From: Tilletia caries
Lineage: Eukaryota; Basidiomycota; Exobasidiomycetes; Tilletiales; Tilletiaceae
Reading direction: 5' to 3'
Assembly: GCA_032718865.1 (NCBI GenBank)
Contig: JALUTQ010000035.1
Location: 248,001 to 312,000 of the forward strand
DNA length: 64,000 nucleotides
The notes below the pieces were generated by a model that worked only from the letters and a program-made list of their open reading frames with translations, searched no databases and was not told where the DNA came from. Numbering within the stretch: position 1 is the first letter of the stretch; every line of letters starts with the position of its first letter. The position numbers and the translations under genes are program-made. This document shows positions 22,802 to 34,934 of this stretch, one piece after another.

Positions 22802-25171
22802 TCACCACTGCACCGCAAGCCCGCTAACCTCATTGTCTTGCACCGCATGATACTGCGTCCTCAGCAACTTCTTCCGAATCTCCTCCCTGTCGAGCACGCT
22901 GGACCCTTTGACGGCAGCTGTAGCAGCAGCCGATCCGGAGCTGCACAACACGTCGAGGATCGAGTCGGCCAGTCGATCAGCCTCGGCCTCGGCCTCCGCA
23001 TGGGTTTGAGATAGGGACGTCTTCTGGGATAGGACGGCTTCGGAGCGGCGTTGGGCTTCGCGGACGGATAGGCCTGGCCCGGAGAGACGCGCTTCGAGAT
23101 GGGGACCGGATGCAGACGATGATGATGCTTGCGTTGACGTTGACGTTGATGAGGTGCTAGACCAGTACGCCGCCTCGACGCGCTTCACCCACTCTTTACT
23201 CGTCCCCTGCCACCCCTTCTGCATATCCGGGCCCGCACCCGCCCCAAGCCCGATATCAACCTCAACAGGCCCCCCGCCACCGATGATCGGGTTCGAGGAC
23301 ACTTGCGCCGACTCGGCCCAGCCATTCGTGAAGCCTTCGGGGTCAAGACCGGTGTCGGACGCTGCTGTAGACGCTTCGACGGGTGGGCGGAGTTGGCCGC
23401 CGCCGTTGGTGCACCCGGAGGGACAGGCCATTACTTCGATGTAGTCATACCCACGATCGGCATCCGAGACCATCGGGACCGGATCGTCATCGCAACCGCC
23501 ACCGCCACCGTTGACAGTCCGCTTGACCATCCCGCCGCCGCCGGCCCGGCCTGCCATCCGACCCCGTGCACTGGGTCGCGCGCGAGACGAGCGCGCATTG
23601 GGGCCTGCGTCCAATGTCGACCGCGCGCCCGATTTACGTCCCGTGATCCCGATCTGCTTGTGTACCTTGCGTACCAAATTCTGTAAGTTGCGGAACCCGT
23701 AGCACTGCGCCCCCTTGAACAGGATCTCGCCGGTATTTGATGATTCTGAAGAAGATGAGCTTGATGCGCGGAGGACGTACTCGGTGAAGTCGGAGGAGCG
23801 GATGATCTTCATCTCGAGGGAGGGGGCGGTGGTGGCGGCTGTGGGATGGGAAGCGAGCCATTCGAGCCAGACGGCTTGCATCAGGTGGAACAGGTACGAG
23901 CCGGACGAGCTGCCCGGGTGAGTGAGGAGATTCGGGAAGGGACTTGACAACCTTGACGATGGGTGGAAGACTGCGCTCGGAGCATGATCAGATCCCATCT
24001 GTCCATCTTCCGACGCTTCCTTCGAGTCGGGAGGTGTAGGCAGTCCGTCTGGTAACCGCAGCGACGTCTCGAGTGGGTTTGAATCCGCGAGTGTGGGTTC
24101 TGACGCGAGCGGAACCGTGATGTCGAAGTCTTTCTCCAGCATGAGCAGGTCGAGCTCGCCCGTGGTGAGAACACAGTCCACATCTCGGGTCCCGGTCACG
24201 TCGTCGAAGAAATCGGACCGACTGGCCTCGAGCTTCTTGTCGTAGCAAGGCATGACGGTGACGTGGTAGACTTCGCGTGGTTCGGAGGGAGCAGTACCGA
24301 TGTTAGAAATGGAAGTGGCGGACAGTGGCAAGAAGTGCTTGGCCAAGACGCCGGCGATCTGCTGGGGCGACTTGGTCCGTGACATGAGCGGGAGTAGCTC
24401 GGAATGCGTCTTCTCCGCGTAGCAGACCCAGCCCGGACATGCACTGGCAAGCATGGGCAAGCTGGCCTCTTCCGAAGTAGCATTTCCCTCTCCCCCTTCC
24501 CCCGCCCCCGCCTCCGCTGCCTTGGCCGCGCGTCGTCTCTGGAGAAATTCGGCAGCATGCTCGCGGAGGGCAAGGTGTCGAGCGAATGTGGTGTCCACGA
24601 CGTAGTCGAAGCCGAAGGCCGTCTGGAGGAAGTGGGCGACTCTTTGCAAGACTGCGTCGAGGGTGATGTATGCGGTGGTATCGGGCCCGGCTTCGGAATC
24701 TCCCGCATGTATGCGCGAATATCGAGCGCTGAGAGACGCGAGCGACTGGGGACTGATGGAAGCGACGAGCAGCTTGCGCTCTGATTCGTCGCCACTCTCG
24801 CCGTCACCTACGCCGTCGTGTATCTCCTGAACGGCGCGCTTCATCTCCTGGTGGGACTGCATGGTGATGAGGACTGTTTCTGCGCTGGTTACGCAGCCGC
24901 TGCATGCGAGACAGTCGTTCAAGCTGATCTGGGCGGTCTCGAGCTTGGTGCGGGTGCGTGGAGCGGCTCCCTCCCCCGCGCCTGGGCCTGAGCCACTGGC
25001 CTCGTAGTATGCGCCGTCGGCATCGATGGAGATCTGAGTGGCGGCTGCTCCTGGTTCTTGCTGCTCTTGCTCCTGCTCTGGGACGATGGTCTTGACTGGC
25101 TTGATGCAGGCCTGCGACGGCCCGAGGAAGTCGTTGAGGTCGGTGAGGGTGAGTGCGCCGGAGAATGCCAT
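22802..25171 (-). CDS. NAR1: Cytosolic Fe-S cluster assembly factor Nar1
   Basis: An intronless frame of 789 residues from the ATG at 25171 begins [20 protein letters not shown], as Nar1 proteins do; in-frame upstream ATGs exist at 25213 and 25201. Nar1 is the iron-only-hydrogenase-like member of the CIA machinery, which delivers Fe-S clusters to cytosolic and nuclear proteins. The N-terminal cluster ligands are visible as a lone Cys in SQACIKP followed by CLACSGC. The hydrogenase-like cluster ligands appear in [26 protein letters not shown] and [13 protein letters not shown]. The protein ends in ...VQW; a C-terminal aromatic residue is a known feature of CIA targeting. Low-complexity insertions make it far longer than yeast Nar1 (491 residues). 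Confidence 0.94.
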   Translation of the reverse strand: MAFSGALTLTDLNDFLGPSQACIKPVKTIVPEQEQEQQEPGAAATQISIDADGAYYEASGSGPGAGEGAAPRTRTKLETAQISLNDCLACSGCVTSAETVLITMQSHQEMKRAVQEIHDGVGDGESGDESERKLLVASISPQSLASLSARYSRIHAGDSEAGPDTTAYITLDAVLQRVAHFLQTAFGFDYVVDTTFARHLALREHAAEFLQRRRAAKAAEAGAGEGGEGNATSEEASLPMLASACPGWVCYAEKTHSELLPLMSRTKSPQQIAGVLAKHFLPLSATSISNIGTAPSEPREVYHVTVMPCYDKKLEASRSDFFDDVTGTRDVDCVLTTGELDLLMLEKDFDITVPLASEPTLADSNPLETSLRLPDGLPTPPDSKEASEDGQMGSDHAPSAVFHPSSRLSSPFPNLLTHPGSSSGSYLFHLMQAVWLEWLASHPTAATTAPSLEMKIIRSSDFTEYVLRASSSSSSESSNTGEILFKGAQCYGFRNLQNLVRKVHKQIGITGRKSGARSTLDAGPNARSSRARPSARGRMAGRAGGGGMVKRTVNGGGGGCDDDPVPMVSDADRGYDYIEVMACPSGCTNGGGQLRPPVEASTAASDTGLDPEGFTNGWAESAQVSSNPIIGGGGPVEVDIGLGAGAGPDMQKGWQGTSKEWVKRVEAAYWSSTSSTSTSTQASSSSASGPHLEARLSGPGLSVREAQRRSEAVLSQKTSLSQTHAEAEAEADRLADSILDVLCSSGSAAATAAVKGSSVLDREEIRKKLLRTQYHAVQDNEVSGLAVQW

Positions 25172-25261
25172 CGCTGCTGTCCTCGTTGTCGTCGAGCTCA
25201 TCCTCGAGCTCATCCCGTCAGCAGCGAGTCAGACGAGCTCATCGGTAAGCAGCGTCCCGAT

Positions 25262-25318
25262 TATGGAACGCCGTTTGGGTCAGCCTTTCAGGTCGCCCAA
25301 CATTTTTCCAGGGTCGCC
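25262..25318 (-). repeat. 57-bp promoter element, copy 1 (facing NAR1)
   Basis: This is an exact reverse-complement copy of 27199-27255. Read toward NAR1 it begins GGCGACCCTGG, carries a second GGCGACC box 21 bp later and ends CGTTCCATA, 91 bp before the NAR1 start codon. It is either a shared promoter or 5' UTR element, or the terminal inverted repeat of a ~2-kb segment. Confidence 0.92.
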
Positions 25319-25609
25319 TACCACCAAAACCACCATCACAGCGAATCAATCCTCATCCACCGAGCATCTTCACATACACAAACACACCTGCGCACATGCG
25401 AGCATTGCGTCCTACGCCTACAGCAGCTGCGCGCGTGCTGCACCGAGCCCAGAACTTGCGTGCGCTGACCGCTGACGTCTTTCGACTTTCTTTCACCCTC
25501 TCCTCCCCAGTCCTCCTCTGCTCCTTCCGCCTGCTCTGCAAGTCACTCAGCGCGCACTACTTACTCTCTTCCTTCTCAACCTCTCCCCAGCAAACAGATA
25601 CGAAACAGG

Positions 25610-26074
25610 ATGGATCCATTCATGTGAGTGCCCCAATCCAAGCAAACAAGTTTTCTCAATCTTGTGCTGATGCTCTTCCCCCTCTTCTTCCCCACTCTGG
25701 CACCCATGACAGAGGTTTAAGCCCGCCAAGCATTGCTGCTTCTGTCGTTCATGCTCTGCTTCTGCCCGGCTGCCTTCTTTTCTCGGCTACCCTGGCCCTT
25801 GAGTCGTTGAGTCATGAGTGCGTCAGTGAGTGGACAGGCGGCTAGACGCTAGTTGCTCAGCGCAAGTCGAAGGGACCATGACCTTGTTGACCTCCCGAAC
25901 ACTTCTCTTTGCTTCCTACAGATACTTCGGCCACGTCCGTACGTCTACAATGCCGTTCCTGCTCCTTCGTTGCCTCCATTTGCACTCATCGTTGGTGACA
26001 TGCTCTCAGTTCTGATATTGCTCAGGCCAGCTAGGTCCTACAAGCCTATATGTACACAACAGTGGCATAAGTGA
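25610..26074 (+). CDS. Possible small two-helix membrane protein
   Basis: Three exons (25610-25623, 25713-25821, 25922-26074) can be joined with phase preserved to give 91 residues. The product would have two hydrophobic segments, SIAASVVHALLLPGCLLFSA and PPFALIVGDMLSVLILL, separated by a basic loop (LRPRPYVYN). The first exon holds only four codons and the second donor is GTCAGT, with a competing GTGAGT five bases on, so the model is tentative. No family is recognised. It lies between the two copies of the 57-bp element. Confidence 0.4.
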
Positions 26075-27453
26075 TAAGACGTGACCCACTCACTCGTTCC
26101 TTGTTCGATGATGACATGATGGATGCGTGATAGAGTGCGAGGAAGCACAGAGCTGGGTGGCGAGGTTATCAGTCAGTGGAGTGAAGAGGTCAAGAGGATG
26201 GATGGGCTGGAGGCAACAAGGAAGCAGTGGAGTTTTTCTCGGCTGATAACTCATTTCAATGTGCCGTTCTCATTTCAGTGCATGATCATGTCCGTGCATC
26301 GTTATGTCCACAGGTCGACGCGGGTGAGAGGTTGGGGGGTATGCAACCCGGGGACGAGTCTGAAGAGGGGAGGTGTAGGTGGTCAGTGACTTGGTGCAGT
26401 CCCACGCGCAGAGATGAATGGTGGAGCAACAGCTTACGTGCTTTTTGCCTTTGGGATCTGAAATGCAAAGCACAATATACAAAAGCTGTCAGCAGAGCAT
26501 CGCACCGCGTGCGCAGTAAGGACTGGTGCGTATGAACTTGCCTTCACAACATTGGTATCAAGTCCGTTGAGCCCCGGTGTGTGTGCCGTACAGCGTGCGA
26601 GTAGCTGTGGAAGGTTGTAATCGATTATCAGTGAACGAAGTAGTGGATGCATGCCGTGATTCGGGAAGTAGCCGTCTCACCTTACACAGCACCCGAGCCC
26701 TGATCACACGCGCACAGGACAGAGTGGCTCGCCGGTCAATGATTCAGCGTTGCTGCGCGGTCGTGTGGCTGTAAGGCAGGGTGCAGCGCAAGAGAATGAT
26801 GATGAGCATTGAGCACTGTGCATGTAGGAAAGCGGGCGCGCTCACCTCAGGTCAAAAATGTATGGCCCTTGAAGCCTGCCGCCAAGACGAGATTCGAGAG
26901 CGCGCAACGCGCAAGCTGTAGCCGGCAAGGAGCAGGCGAGAAGATCTGAAGAGGCAAGGATTGAACAAGGTTGGAGATGACTGGCGAGAGAAGAAGTGAT
27001 CAGCGATTGGTACAAGCAGTAAGCACCCAGCTGGACAGCGGCGGAGAAAGGAGAAGGGTCAGCAGAGTCGGCAGGAAAGCGCGCGCGAGACGTGCTGCAA
27101 GACAGGCGCAGACGGATAGGCGCAGCAATGGGCGTTGCGTGGGTTTGAGGATGGGTAGGGGTGATTGGGCAGTGGTATACTTAGTAGTGGAAGGTTTGGG
27201 CGACCCTGGAAAAATGTTGGGCGACCTGAAAGGCTGACCCAAACGGCGTTCCATATCCCGATCTCTCCACTTCCCAAATTTTTTATCTTCCTGTCCATCA
27301 CCATCTTCACTGTACTTGCCTTGGACGCGGTCGGACAGGTGAGCTGAGCTGAGCTGGCGAAGACTAGCGGGTGGCATCGCTGTTGATGCGCTGATGGGTG
27401 GCTGACTTCTCTCCCTCTCTCTCTCCGTGTCTCGCCAGTCAGCAGCTTGCATC
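26075..27453. other. Intergenic region upstream of IMP3
   Basis: No supportable gene. Overlapping short frames on both strands lack motifs. The right part contains the second 57-bp element and, downstream of it, a GTGAGC...CGCCAG intron-like segment at about 27340-27438 that would lie in the IMP3 5' UTR. Confidence 0.5.
27199..27255 (+). repeat. 57-bp promoter element, copy 2 (facing IMP3)
   Basis: Exact inverted copy of 25262-25318. Its orientation toward IMP3 is the same as the other copy's toward NAR1. It ends 198 bp before the IMP3 start codon and contains GGCGACC boxes at 27199 and 27220. Confidence 0.92.
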
Positions 27454-28156
27454 ATGCGTCAACTGAAGCATCACGAGCAGAAGCTCCTTAAGAAGTGAGT
27501 AGCACTCCCTCTCGCTCCTCGAGGAACAAGGCAGAGCTCACTGACAACGACCGCTCTCCCTTCTGCAGGCACAACTTCTTGGACTGGGGCAACAGCAATG
27601 ACCTCCGCGAAATCAAGGTCATGCGCCGCTACCACCTCCAGGACCGCGCCGACTACGGACGCTACAACCGACTCGTCGGCCAACTCCGCCACCTCGCCCT
27701 CCGTCTCTCCACCTTACCAGCCCAGGACCCCTTCCGCTCAAAACACGAGTCCGCATTGCTGTCCAAGTGCTACGACATGGGCTTACTCGACACGGGCGCG
27801 AAAGTGAGCGATCTGATGGATAAGCTTAATGTGTCTGCTTTCTGTCGGCGGAGGTTGCCTGTCGTCATGGTCCGGCTTAAGATGAGCGAGACCGTCAGTC
27901 AGGCGGTCAAGTGGGTCGAGCAGGGAAACGTGCGCGTCGGTCCGGACACCATCTCCGATCCCGCCTTCCTCGTCACCCGGAATCTCGAAGACTTGTGAGT
28001 TTTCAGACAAAGACTGCTTTCAGCCCTCTCCTGCCTTTTCCCTTTTGCTGAACCGGTTTGCCTCTTCGTTGCAGCGTCACATGGGTCGACACAAGTCACA
28101 TCAAGCGCCTGGCGGCCAAATACAACGACGAGCTGGACGACTTCGATCTCTTATGA
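27454..28156 (+). CDS. IMP3: U3 snoRNP protein Imp3
   Basis: Three exons (27454-27494, 27569-27994, 28075-28156) encode 182 residues, the normal length for Imp3. The start [14 protein letters not shown] and the next exon [20 protein letters not shown] are characteristic. An S4 RNA-binding domain lies at about 105-165 ([40 protein letters not shown]). The protein ends in [11 protein letters not shown] and an acidic tail. Imp3 joins Imp4 and Mpp10 in the small-subunit processome, where it helps pair U3 snoRNA with pre-rRNA in the nucleolus. The gene converges on the aminopeptidase P gene, 202 bp between stop codons. Confidence 0.96.
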
Positions 28157-28358
28157 CCGGTCTCGTTCTCCTCTGTGTACCCGCATATATGCGCGATCCT
28201 GTACTTCTAGCAACCTGCAATCATCCCTTCCGTACTTCAGCCACTTCTACAACTCACGTCCATATCCGAGTCAGACCAGACTTATTAGGCAGTATGGCCG
28301 CATTCAGATGGCTCCATCCCAATTCCAGTGATAGCAGGTACATCGTAAGATCCTTCTA

Positions 28359-30777
28359 TCAAATCTTCGCACCGCACTCCCGCTCCAGCCAGCCAATCGC
28401 CCGCTTCACATCACTCTCAATCCCCTGCTGACTGACAAGCCCACGCAGCTCCTTCCCGACCTTCTCCAGCACCTCCGCATGGTACGTCCGCACCCATTCC
28501 CGCTCGACGTCGTCCAGCAGCTCGGCATCGATCAGCTTCACCTGCACGGGACACATCGTGATCCGTTCGAAACCGAGGTAGCCCTTCTTGCCGAAGTTGT
28601 GCGGGGTGTTCACCTCTTTCACACTGGATAGGACAGCCACGGGGAGTGAGGTCAGTGACCAGGTTCGCAAAGTCAGGTATATGGACCAGACACTCACATA
28701 GCCAGGTTCTCGATACGGATGCCCCAAGCGCCGTCCTTGTAGAAGCCAGGCTCAATCGAGAGCACGTTACCTTCCTTGATCGGCGTATCATTAAACACGG
28801 CACGCGTTCCAATGCCCATCGGTCCTTCGTGTACGTTCTGAAAGGAAGAGGGGAGAAAAGAGAGGAAATTGACACGGAAAAGCAGGCGATAAGCCAACCC
28901 GAAGTCCTCGCGCGCCGCTCACGCTTCAAAAAGCACAAACTCACCAAGAAACTTCCAACTCCATGCCCCGTGCCATGTCGATAATCCAGCCCCTCCCCCC
29001 AAAGCGGCCGCCTCGCCAACACATCCAACAAAAAGCCCGTCGTGCCCCTAGGGAAAACAGCCCGATCGATCGCAATATGGCCCTGCAACACCCTAGTAAA
29101 CGCCCGCTTCTGCTCCTCCGACGGCGTCTCGAAATGCCACGTCCGCGTCACATCCGTCGTACCGTCGGTATACTGCCCGCCGCTGTCGCATAGGTACAGG
29201 TCGTTAGGGTCGATGTTGGGACTTCCGGTTTCGGGAGGGGAGTAGTGGATCACGCTCCCGTTCGGGCCCGTCGAGGAGATGGTGGTGAAACTCGGTCCGC
29301 GGAAGTGCGCCAGTTTCTCCCGGAAGGAAAGTAGCTTTTCCGAGCCTTCGTATTCGTTAATCTTCGTTCCTTTGGACAGTTCTTCCTCCAGCCAGGCGAA
29401 GTAGAGCGCAAGTGCGGCACCGTCGCGGATGTGCGACGCCCGGAAGCCGCTCAGCTCGGTTGCGTTCTTGATTGACTTTTGGTCGACGATGATCGAGCGC
29501 TCCGTGGGCGCTTTGGACTTCCCGCCCAGCGCCGTCTGGATCGCCAGAGACGCCCGTTTCCCGATCAGCACCTTCTCTCCGTTCTTAAGCGAGGCACTCT
29601 CCTTCTTGAGCGCGTCGTAGAACGTCTCCAGAGGCTCCACCTCGACGTCCTTGCCCAGATGGGCCCGGATCTCGTCGGTGATCGTGGCAGGGTCGATGAA
29701 GAGGATCGTTCGATCGAGGAGGACGAGGGCGAAGGAGAAGAAGACCGGGTTGAAGGGTACGTCCGAACCCCGGAGGTTGAACAGCCACGCCACTTCATCC
29801 AGCATGTTCGCCAACCCCCCTACAAACTTCTTCTTCTTCAGCTCCTCCCGCAGTTCAGACACTTTGTCCTCGTAGCTCCGGCCCGTGTACTTCTTGTCGA
29901 GCACGATGAGCGCGTTCGAGGGGCGCGCGGGCTTGGTGGTCCATACCTTGTCCACCAAGTTCTCTGCGATGGGGATCAGGGTGGACTCGACGGAGGCGAG
30001 TTCTTTGGTGATGTCGTGTGCGTCGTCGGCGGAGATCAGGGTAGGGTCGATGCCGATCTTTGACTTGGCGGGGACGACCTTGTACAGGTATTCTGAGCAA
30101 GCGAACGAGCCAGCGAGCATTAGAAACGGTGTCAGCAGATCCAGACTCCGGTAGAATACTCGATACCACGGAAGGAAATGATGCTCACCCTGCCATGTAG
30201 GCACATCCGGCTCTCCCTGCTGCATCAACGTCCACACCTTCGGATCAAGCTGTTTCTCCGCCTGAAGGAAGTACCGTCCGTCCGTAAAAAGCGCGGCGGC
30301 GTCCTTGGTAACGACCGCGCATCCCGCCGAGCCATTAAAGCCAGAGATGAACCCACGCCGAAGATCAGCGTCGGCGGGGTACTCGGACGCGTACTCATCT
30401 TCTGACGGGATGATGTACGCGTCCACGCTCGGGTTGGCGTCGGCCATGAGTTTGCGGAGCGCATGCACGCGGTCGGCGGTGTCGACTCGTCCTGTAGCGG
30501 GGGCGCCCATTGTGATACTACTAGTGCTGCTGCTGCTGAAGGGCCGACGGAGGACGAGGGTGAGGGAGCGAAGAGACGCCAGGGCGACGGCTGGTGCTGG
30601 TGCTGATGGAGAGCGCGGGAGAGATGAGGCCTTCGAACCGTGCGTGGCTCGGGGGTGCGAGGAGAAGCGGAGACTACTACGAGTACTCAGCGCAGACGGG
30701 GACGCGGACGACGGCGACAGTGCTGACAGCGATGGCAGTGGGAGTGTGCGACGGGAGACTGCGGCACTCAGTAGCAT
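28359..30777 (-). CDS. Xaa-Pro aminopeptidase (XPNPEP1-like, M24B)
   Basis: Four minus-strand exons (30777-30189, 30092-28945, 28837-28698, 28623-28359) encode 713 residues. Two N-terminal creatinase-like domains precede the M24 pita-bread fold. Metal ligands are visible in [19 protein letters not shown] (two Asp), HGTGHGVG (His), IEPGFY (Glu) and [10 protein letters not shown] (Glu). The enzyme removes N-terminal residues before proline using two metal ions, normally Mn. The first ~88 residues are Ser/Arg-rich and lack acidic residues, resembling a mitochondrial presequence. An internal ATG at 30510 ([20 protein letters not shown]) matches the start of cytosolic enzymes, so two isoforms are possible. 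Next to it lies a second M24B gene. Confidence 0.93.
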
Positions 30778-31021
30778 GAATGTTCGCCGTGGTGGTCGCG
30801 GCAATCTCTGCTTTCTGCTTTGGGCTGGTCTGTGCTCGAGCTCGCGTCAGGCGGTCAGCATCACACGACCTCGGCTCAGCATCACGCTATGCTTTCGAAT
30901 AATGAGTGATGATGGATTCAAGGAGAGTACAGCACGCAGTGAATGAGCATGTACGCGGAAAGGAATGCGTGAATGTATACGGGCCGCTTCTGACGTCTGG
31001 GATGATCGATGGTCCCCCCCG

Positions 31022-33310
31022 TCACGGCCCCATCCTCGCCTCGTCCGAGCGCGCTGACGGATCCTGTGCCAGGCCCGGGCCCGGCCGTGTCTTCGCCTCT
31101 CCACCATCACCCAGCGCCGCAAACCGTCGGAGCTCAAGGTCCGACTCCAGCAACCCCTGACAGCACGCCTCCACGTCGACGACCTCCTTCGGCGCATTCG
31201 CACTAAGCACAACCTGCCCCATCGCCTGAACCAGAACATCATCCTCGACCCGGATGCCGAGCCCCCAGAACTCCCGTGGGAACCGGTCGTCCCCCTCGGA
31301 AACGTACAGACCCGGCTCGACCGTGATGACCATCCCTTCCTCCAGCTTGGTCGAGCGTGGGATCGAGGCCGTGTCGTGTAGGTCGATACCCAGGAAATGC
31401 CCGATGTAATGCGGGAACAAGCTCCGCTCGAGTACGTCGGTCCCCAGTTGGAATCCGCCGATCGCATTGAGTTCCTCCCGAAGCAACTCGACCGATCTCC
31501 GATGCAGTTCAGAGAGGGAGTACCCGGACTGCACGCTCACAAGCTTCGTGACCGCCTTGAGTGTCGAAAGTACCGCCTCGTACAAATCCCGCTGCGGACT
31601 ATTGAACTTGCCACCCAAGTCCGCGCTCACAGGAAACGCACGCGTAATGTCGGAGGCATACCCATCGAGCTCGCACCCGGCATCAATGCAAACCATCCCC
31701 GCCTGCCCAGGCCCGACGAGATGATCATTGTTGACGTAATGGATCGTACATGCGTTGGCCCCGCTCGCCACCACGGGCACGTACGCAGGTCGCTGGGCGC
31801 CCCTCAGCGCGCACTCGTACTCAAAGGTAGCCTGCAGCTGTGCCTCGCTCACCGGGGCTGCAGCTCCGTATCGGGCCCGATGCACCGCCGGGTATCCCAT
31901 CACCCGCATCATCGCCGCTGCACTGACATCGGCCGCCCGCCGCATGGCCCGAACCTCAGCAGGCGACTTCCGAGCGCGGAACCACTCGACTTCACGCGCG
32001 AGGGAGTGGCATCGCTTCGTGTCCCCCAGCAACTTGACAACGCCTTCAAAGTCGGACTTCTTGCTGAAGATGTCGTACCCGGTTGGCGAGACGGGGGACA
32101 GGAAGTTGATGATGTTGGGCTTGGAACGACTGGCTGAGGATGTTCTTGGGTTCGTGGGACCATTTGGCGGCTCGACGTAGATGTGTGTATATTGTGGTAG
32201 GATTTGCTTGAGATGGGACAGAAGCGTGGACGGATCCATCTCGAGCGCCTGGGAAGCAGTGGCAAGGTATCAGTATGATTGAAATTTTTAGCAAGCGAAT
32301 GTGATCGGTGCTCACCTCGTCGGCCCCAAAGATGTCATGCGCACCGTCCACACCTGTTCTTGGCCCATTCCACGTCTCGTTGTGTTCGTCGCGTGCTTGA
32401 ACTGCAGCATACATCGGCAAGAAGTGTGAGAAAACGCAGAGAACCTTAGACTCTGAGCAAACAAGCTCACCAAACATTGTCATCTTGAAACCGCGTGGAC
32501 TTGAATTCTTCTCTAGGATTAACGCCGCGTCCGGCTCTTGGAACCCTGTCAGATACTGTTGAGGAAGAGGACGCAGTGTCGACGTAAGCAACGACCTCCA
32601 AGGTGTACAGCAAGGAAGAGCGATGTGGGAACTTACCCAGAAGTTGGTCTCCTGTCTGAAGCGGTAACTGCAGAAAGGCAAGGAAGAAGTGCAGCATTTA
32701 GTCCTGACTGACTGACAATGCTCTGGGGGCACAAGATGAAAGATTCAGCGCAGACTCACAATATGTTCCCGCTCATACTCTTCGCCCTGCCCGACATGGC
32801 GACGACCACGCTACCCTCCGGTAACCGCTCCATCAGCCTCCTCCGTCTCGTCTCATACTCGGCCGCAGTGATGCCCGGAGTGAGCTCATCGAAGGCCACG
32901 CCCACATCGTCCGCCGCGCCACCGCCAAGAAGAAGCTGTTGCGAAGAGCCTTGGACGGGGAGGAACATGTTGTGCGGTCCTCCGAGCGTTGTCGGCATCA
33001 GCTCGTGCTCTCCCGGCACGCGGCGCGGGAAGAGGTGTGGGTGTGTATGCGGCAGTGGTTGACCGTAGACTCTCGTCCTGGCCGCATTTGCACCTGCGCT
33101 CGCACCAGCACTGCCGCTCTTCTCTGCGCTTGCCTTGGCGGGGCTCTTGAGGTTGACGTGTCGTGCGGCCGCGGCTGCGCTGGAGTGGGATCGGGCCAGG
33201 AAGCTCGTCGTTGCGGAGGCGGAGGCGGAGGAAGAGGCGTGCGAGGTCGATACCTGCAGCTGGCGCTGGAGCCGGGGAAGCCGCGCACGGGCGACACTGG
33301 GAGCAGCCAT
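31022..33310 (-). CDS. ICP55: ICP55-like mitochondrial intermediate peptidase (M24B)
   Basis: Five minus-strand exons (33310-32760, 32667-32637, 32555-32471, 32401-32316, 32248-31022) encode 659 residues. The N-terminus MAAPSVARARLPRLQRQ is a good mitochondrial presequence; an in-frame ATG at 33397 would add 29 residues. The aminopeptidase P N-domain follows (FDELTPGITAAEYETRRRRL, then FYRFRQETNFWYLTGFQEPD). The catalytic domain has the metal ligands VCIDAGCELDGYASDITRAF, HYIGHFLGIDLHD and VEPGLY. Icp55 trims one residue from presequence-processed mitochondrial proteins and so alters their N-end stability. The C-terminal ~35 residues are a disordered extension. It is divergent from RPB3. Confidence 0.91.
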
Positions 33311-33758
33311 CGTTCCGTTGCGCAGATGTGTATGCGCTCGCTGTTGGGGACTCCTGAGTCCTGACTGTGTGGGCTGCGCACTGGTCGCCGGTGCCATCGA
33401 CGAGCATCAGCGCATCATCGCCAGAGATCAACACAACAACGCTTTTGCACTCCAGAAGTTCTTTTTGAAAATTGCCTGGTCCAAAAGCTGAGCGACAAGG
33501 AGCCGACAAAGCTTGCCCCACTTCAGGAAGGTCGCCTTGTCCTGGCACAACTGCTTCCCAACGCCCATCTCGCAACGCACACTTGCCAGCCATCCATAGG
33601 TTCTGTTCATAGACGAAGGGGTGAAAAGAAGGTCTCGCGCTCTCGCTCGCATCCGGAGAATCTCTGGCTGTCCGCCCGCCTCCGCCTTCCTGCGACTCGT
33701 CCCCGGTGTCGCGTTTCTAACCCGATTCGAAAAAGAAGCAGGATAAAATTCGACGACA
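33311..33758. other. Divergent promoter ICP55/RPB3
   Basis: This 448-bp interval separates the ICP55 and RPB3 start codons. It contains the alternative upstream ICP55 ATG at 33397 and a CT-rich tract just before RPB3. I see no other gene. Confidence 0.6.
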
Positions 33759-34934
33759 ATGGCAGGCCTGCCCCAACCGAAGATTACCATCCAACAGCTC
33801 AACTCGGACCGCGTCGCCTTCATTCTCGAGAATGTCGATCTCAGCTTCGCCAACTCGCTCCGACGCGTGATGATTGCCGAGGTTCCCACGGTGGCGATCG
33901 AACACGTCGAAATTCGACAAAACACCACAGTCCTCCCGGACGACATGATTGCCCACCGGATGGGTCTCATCCCCCTCGTCAGCAAGCATTGCATGCGGAG
34001 CATGCTCCGGCAGGAGGACTGCGCGTGCGAGTCGGAGGAGGGATGTGACAATTGTGCGATTGAGCTCGAATTGAAGGTGTCGTGTTCGGAGGGCAAGATG
34101 GAGATCACAAGTAAAGATCACTTGATCCGCTCGAGCGTGTTTGGTGCGGCCAGTGGGTTGCAGATGCCAGATGTGCCACTGAACCCTCTACTGGGACAGT
34201 ATCGGCCTCACAACTTCGGCAACCCCATCGACACTGGTGAGAGACGCCTCTTTCTCTTCAATCATCATTTCTTTCCCAGTAAAGGCTGACAGTATCCATG
34301 AATAGGGAATGAGGGTTCACCGGGCATTGTTATTGCAAAGCTGGCAACAAGTCAAGAGCTGCACCTTCGATGTGTAGCAAGAAGAGTGAGTGTCCTGTGT
34401 TTCGCCCGTTTTCCATTCTCGCTCATGTCCGCTCATATGACGGGTCCCAACCACGCTTTCCAGGGGTTCGGAAAGGAGCACGCCAAGTGGTCGCCCGTCG
34501 CTGCCGTCGGATTCGAGTACGACCCACATAACAAGCTCAGACATACCTCCTACTGGTACGAGCTCGACGCCAAGGCAGAGTGGCCCGAATCGGAAAATGC
34601 CCAGTTCGAGGACCCGGCCGATGAAGATGCTGCCTTCGACTACAACGCCAAGGCCGAAAAGTTCTACTTTGATGTCGAGACAACGGGCAGCATGGACCCT
34701 GCTGAGATCGTGGAGACGGTGAGTGCCTGGTTCCTGCCTTTTTCGGATGCACTTGGCTTTTCCGTAACTGGACTCAAACTTCGACTCCCTCCGGCTCTTT
34801 GCTCCCGGCTTCTCAAGGCCTTGGAGATCCTGCAGCACAAGACGGCGGAGGTGATTCTCGAGCTGGGTGTACAGGACGACATCCCAATGAACGATATGAA
34901 CGGCGGGATGGTCGATGGCCAACAGTGGGCTTGA
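33759..34934 (+). CDS. RPB3: RNA polymerase II subunit RPB3
   Basis: Four exons (33759-34236, 34306-34385, 34464-34718, 34818-34934) encode 309 residues. The alpha-like dimerisation domain is clear: ILENVDLSFANSLRRVMIAE near the start, and EILQHKTAEVILEL at the end, split across the last intron. The zinc site CACESEEGCDNC lies at about residues 88-99, and the loop KEHAKWSPVAAVGFEYDP is diagnostic. Rpb3 pairs with Rpb11 to form the assembly platform of RNA polymerase II in the nucleus. The length matches the family. Confidence 0.97.
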
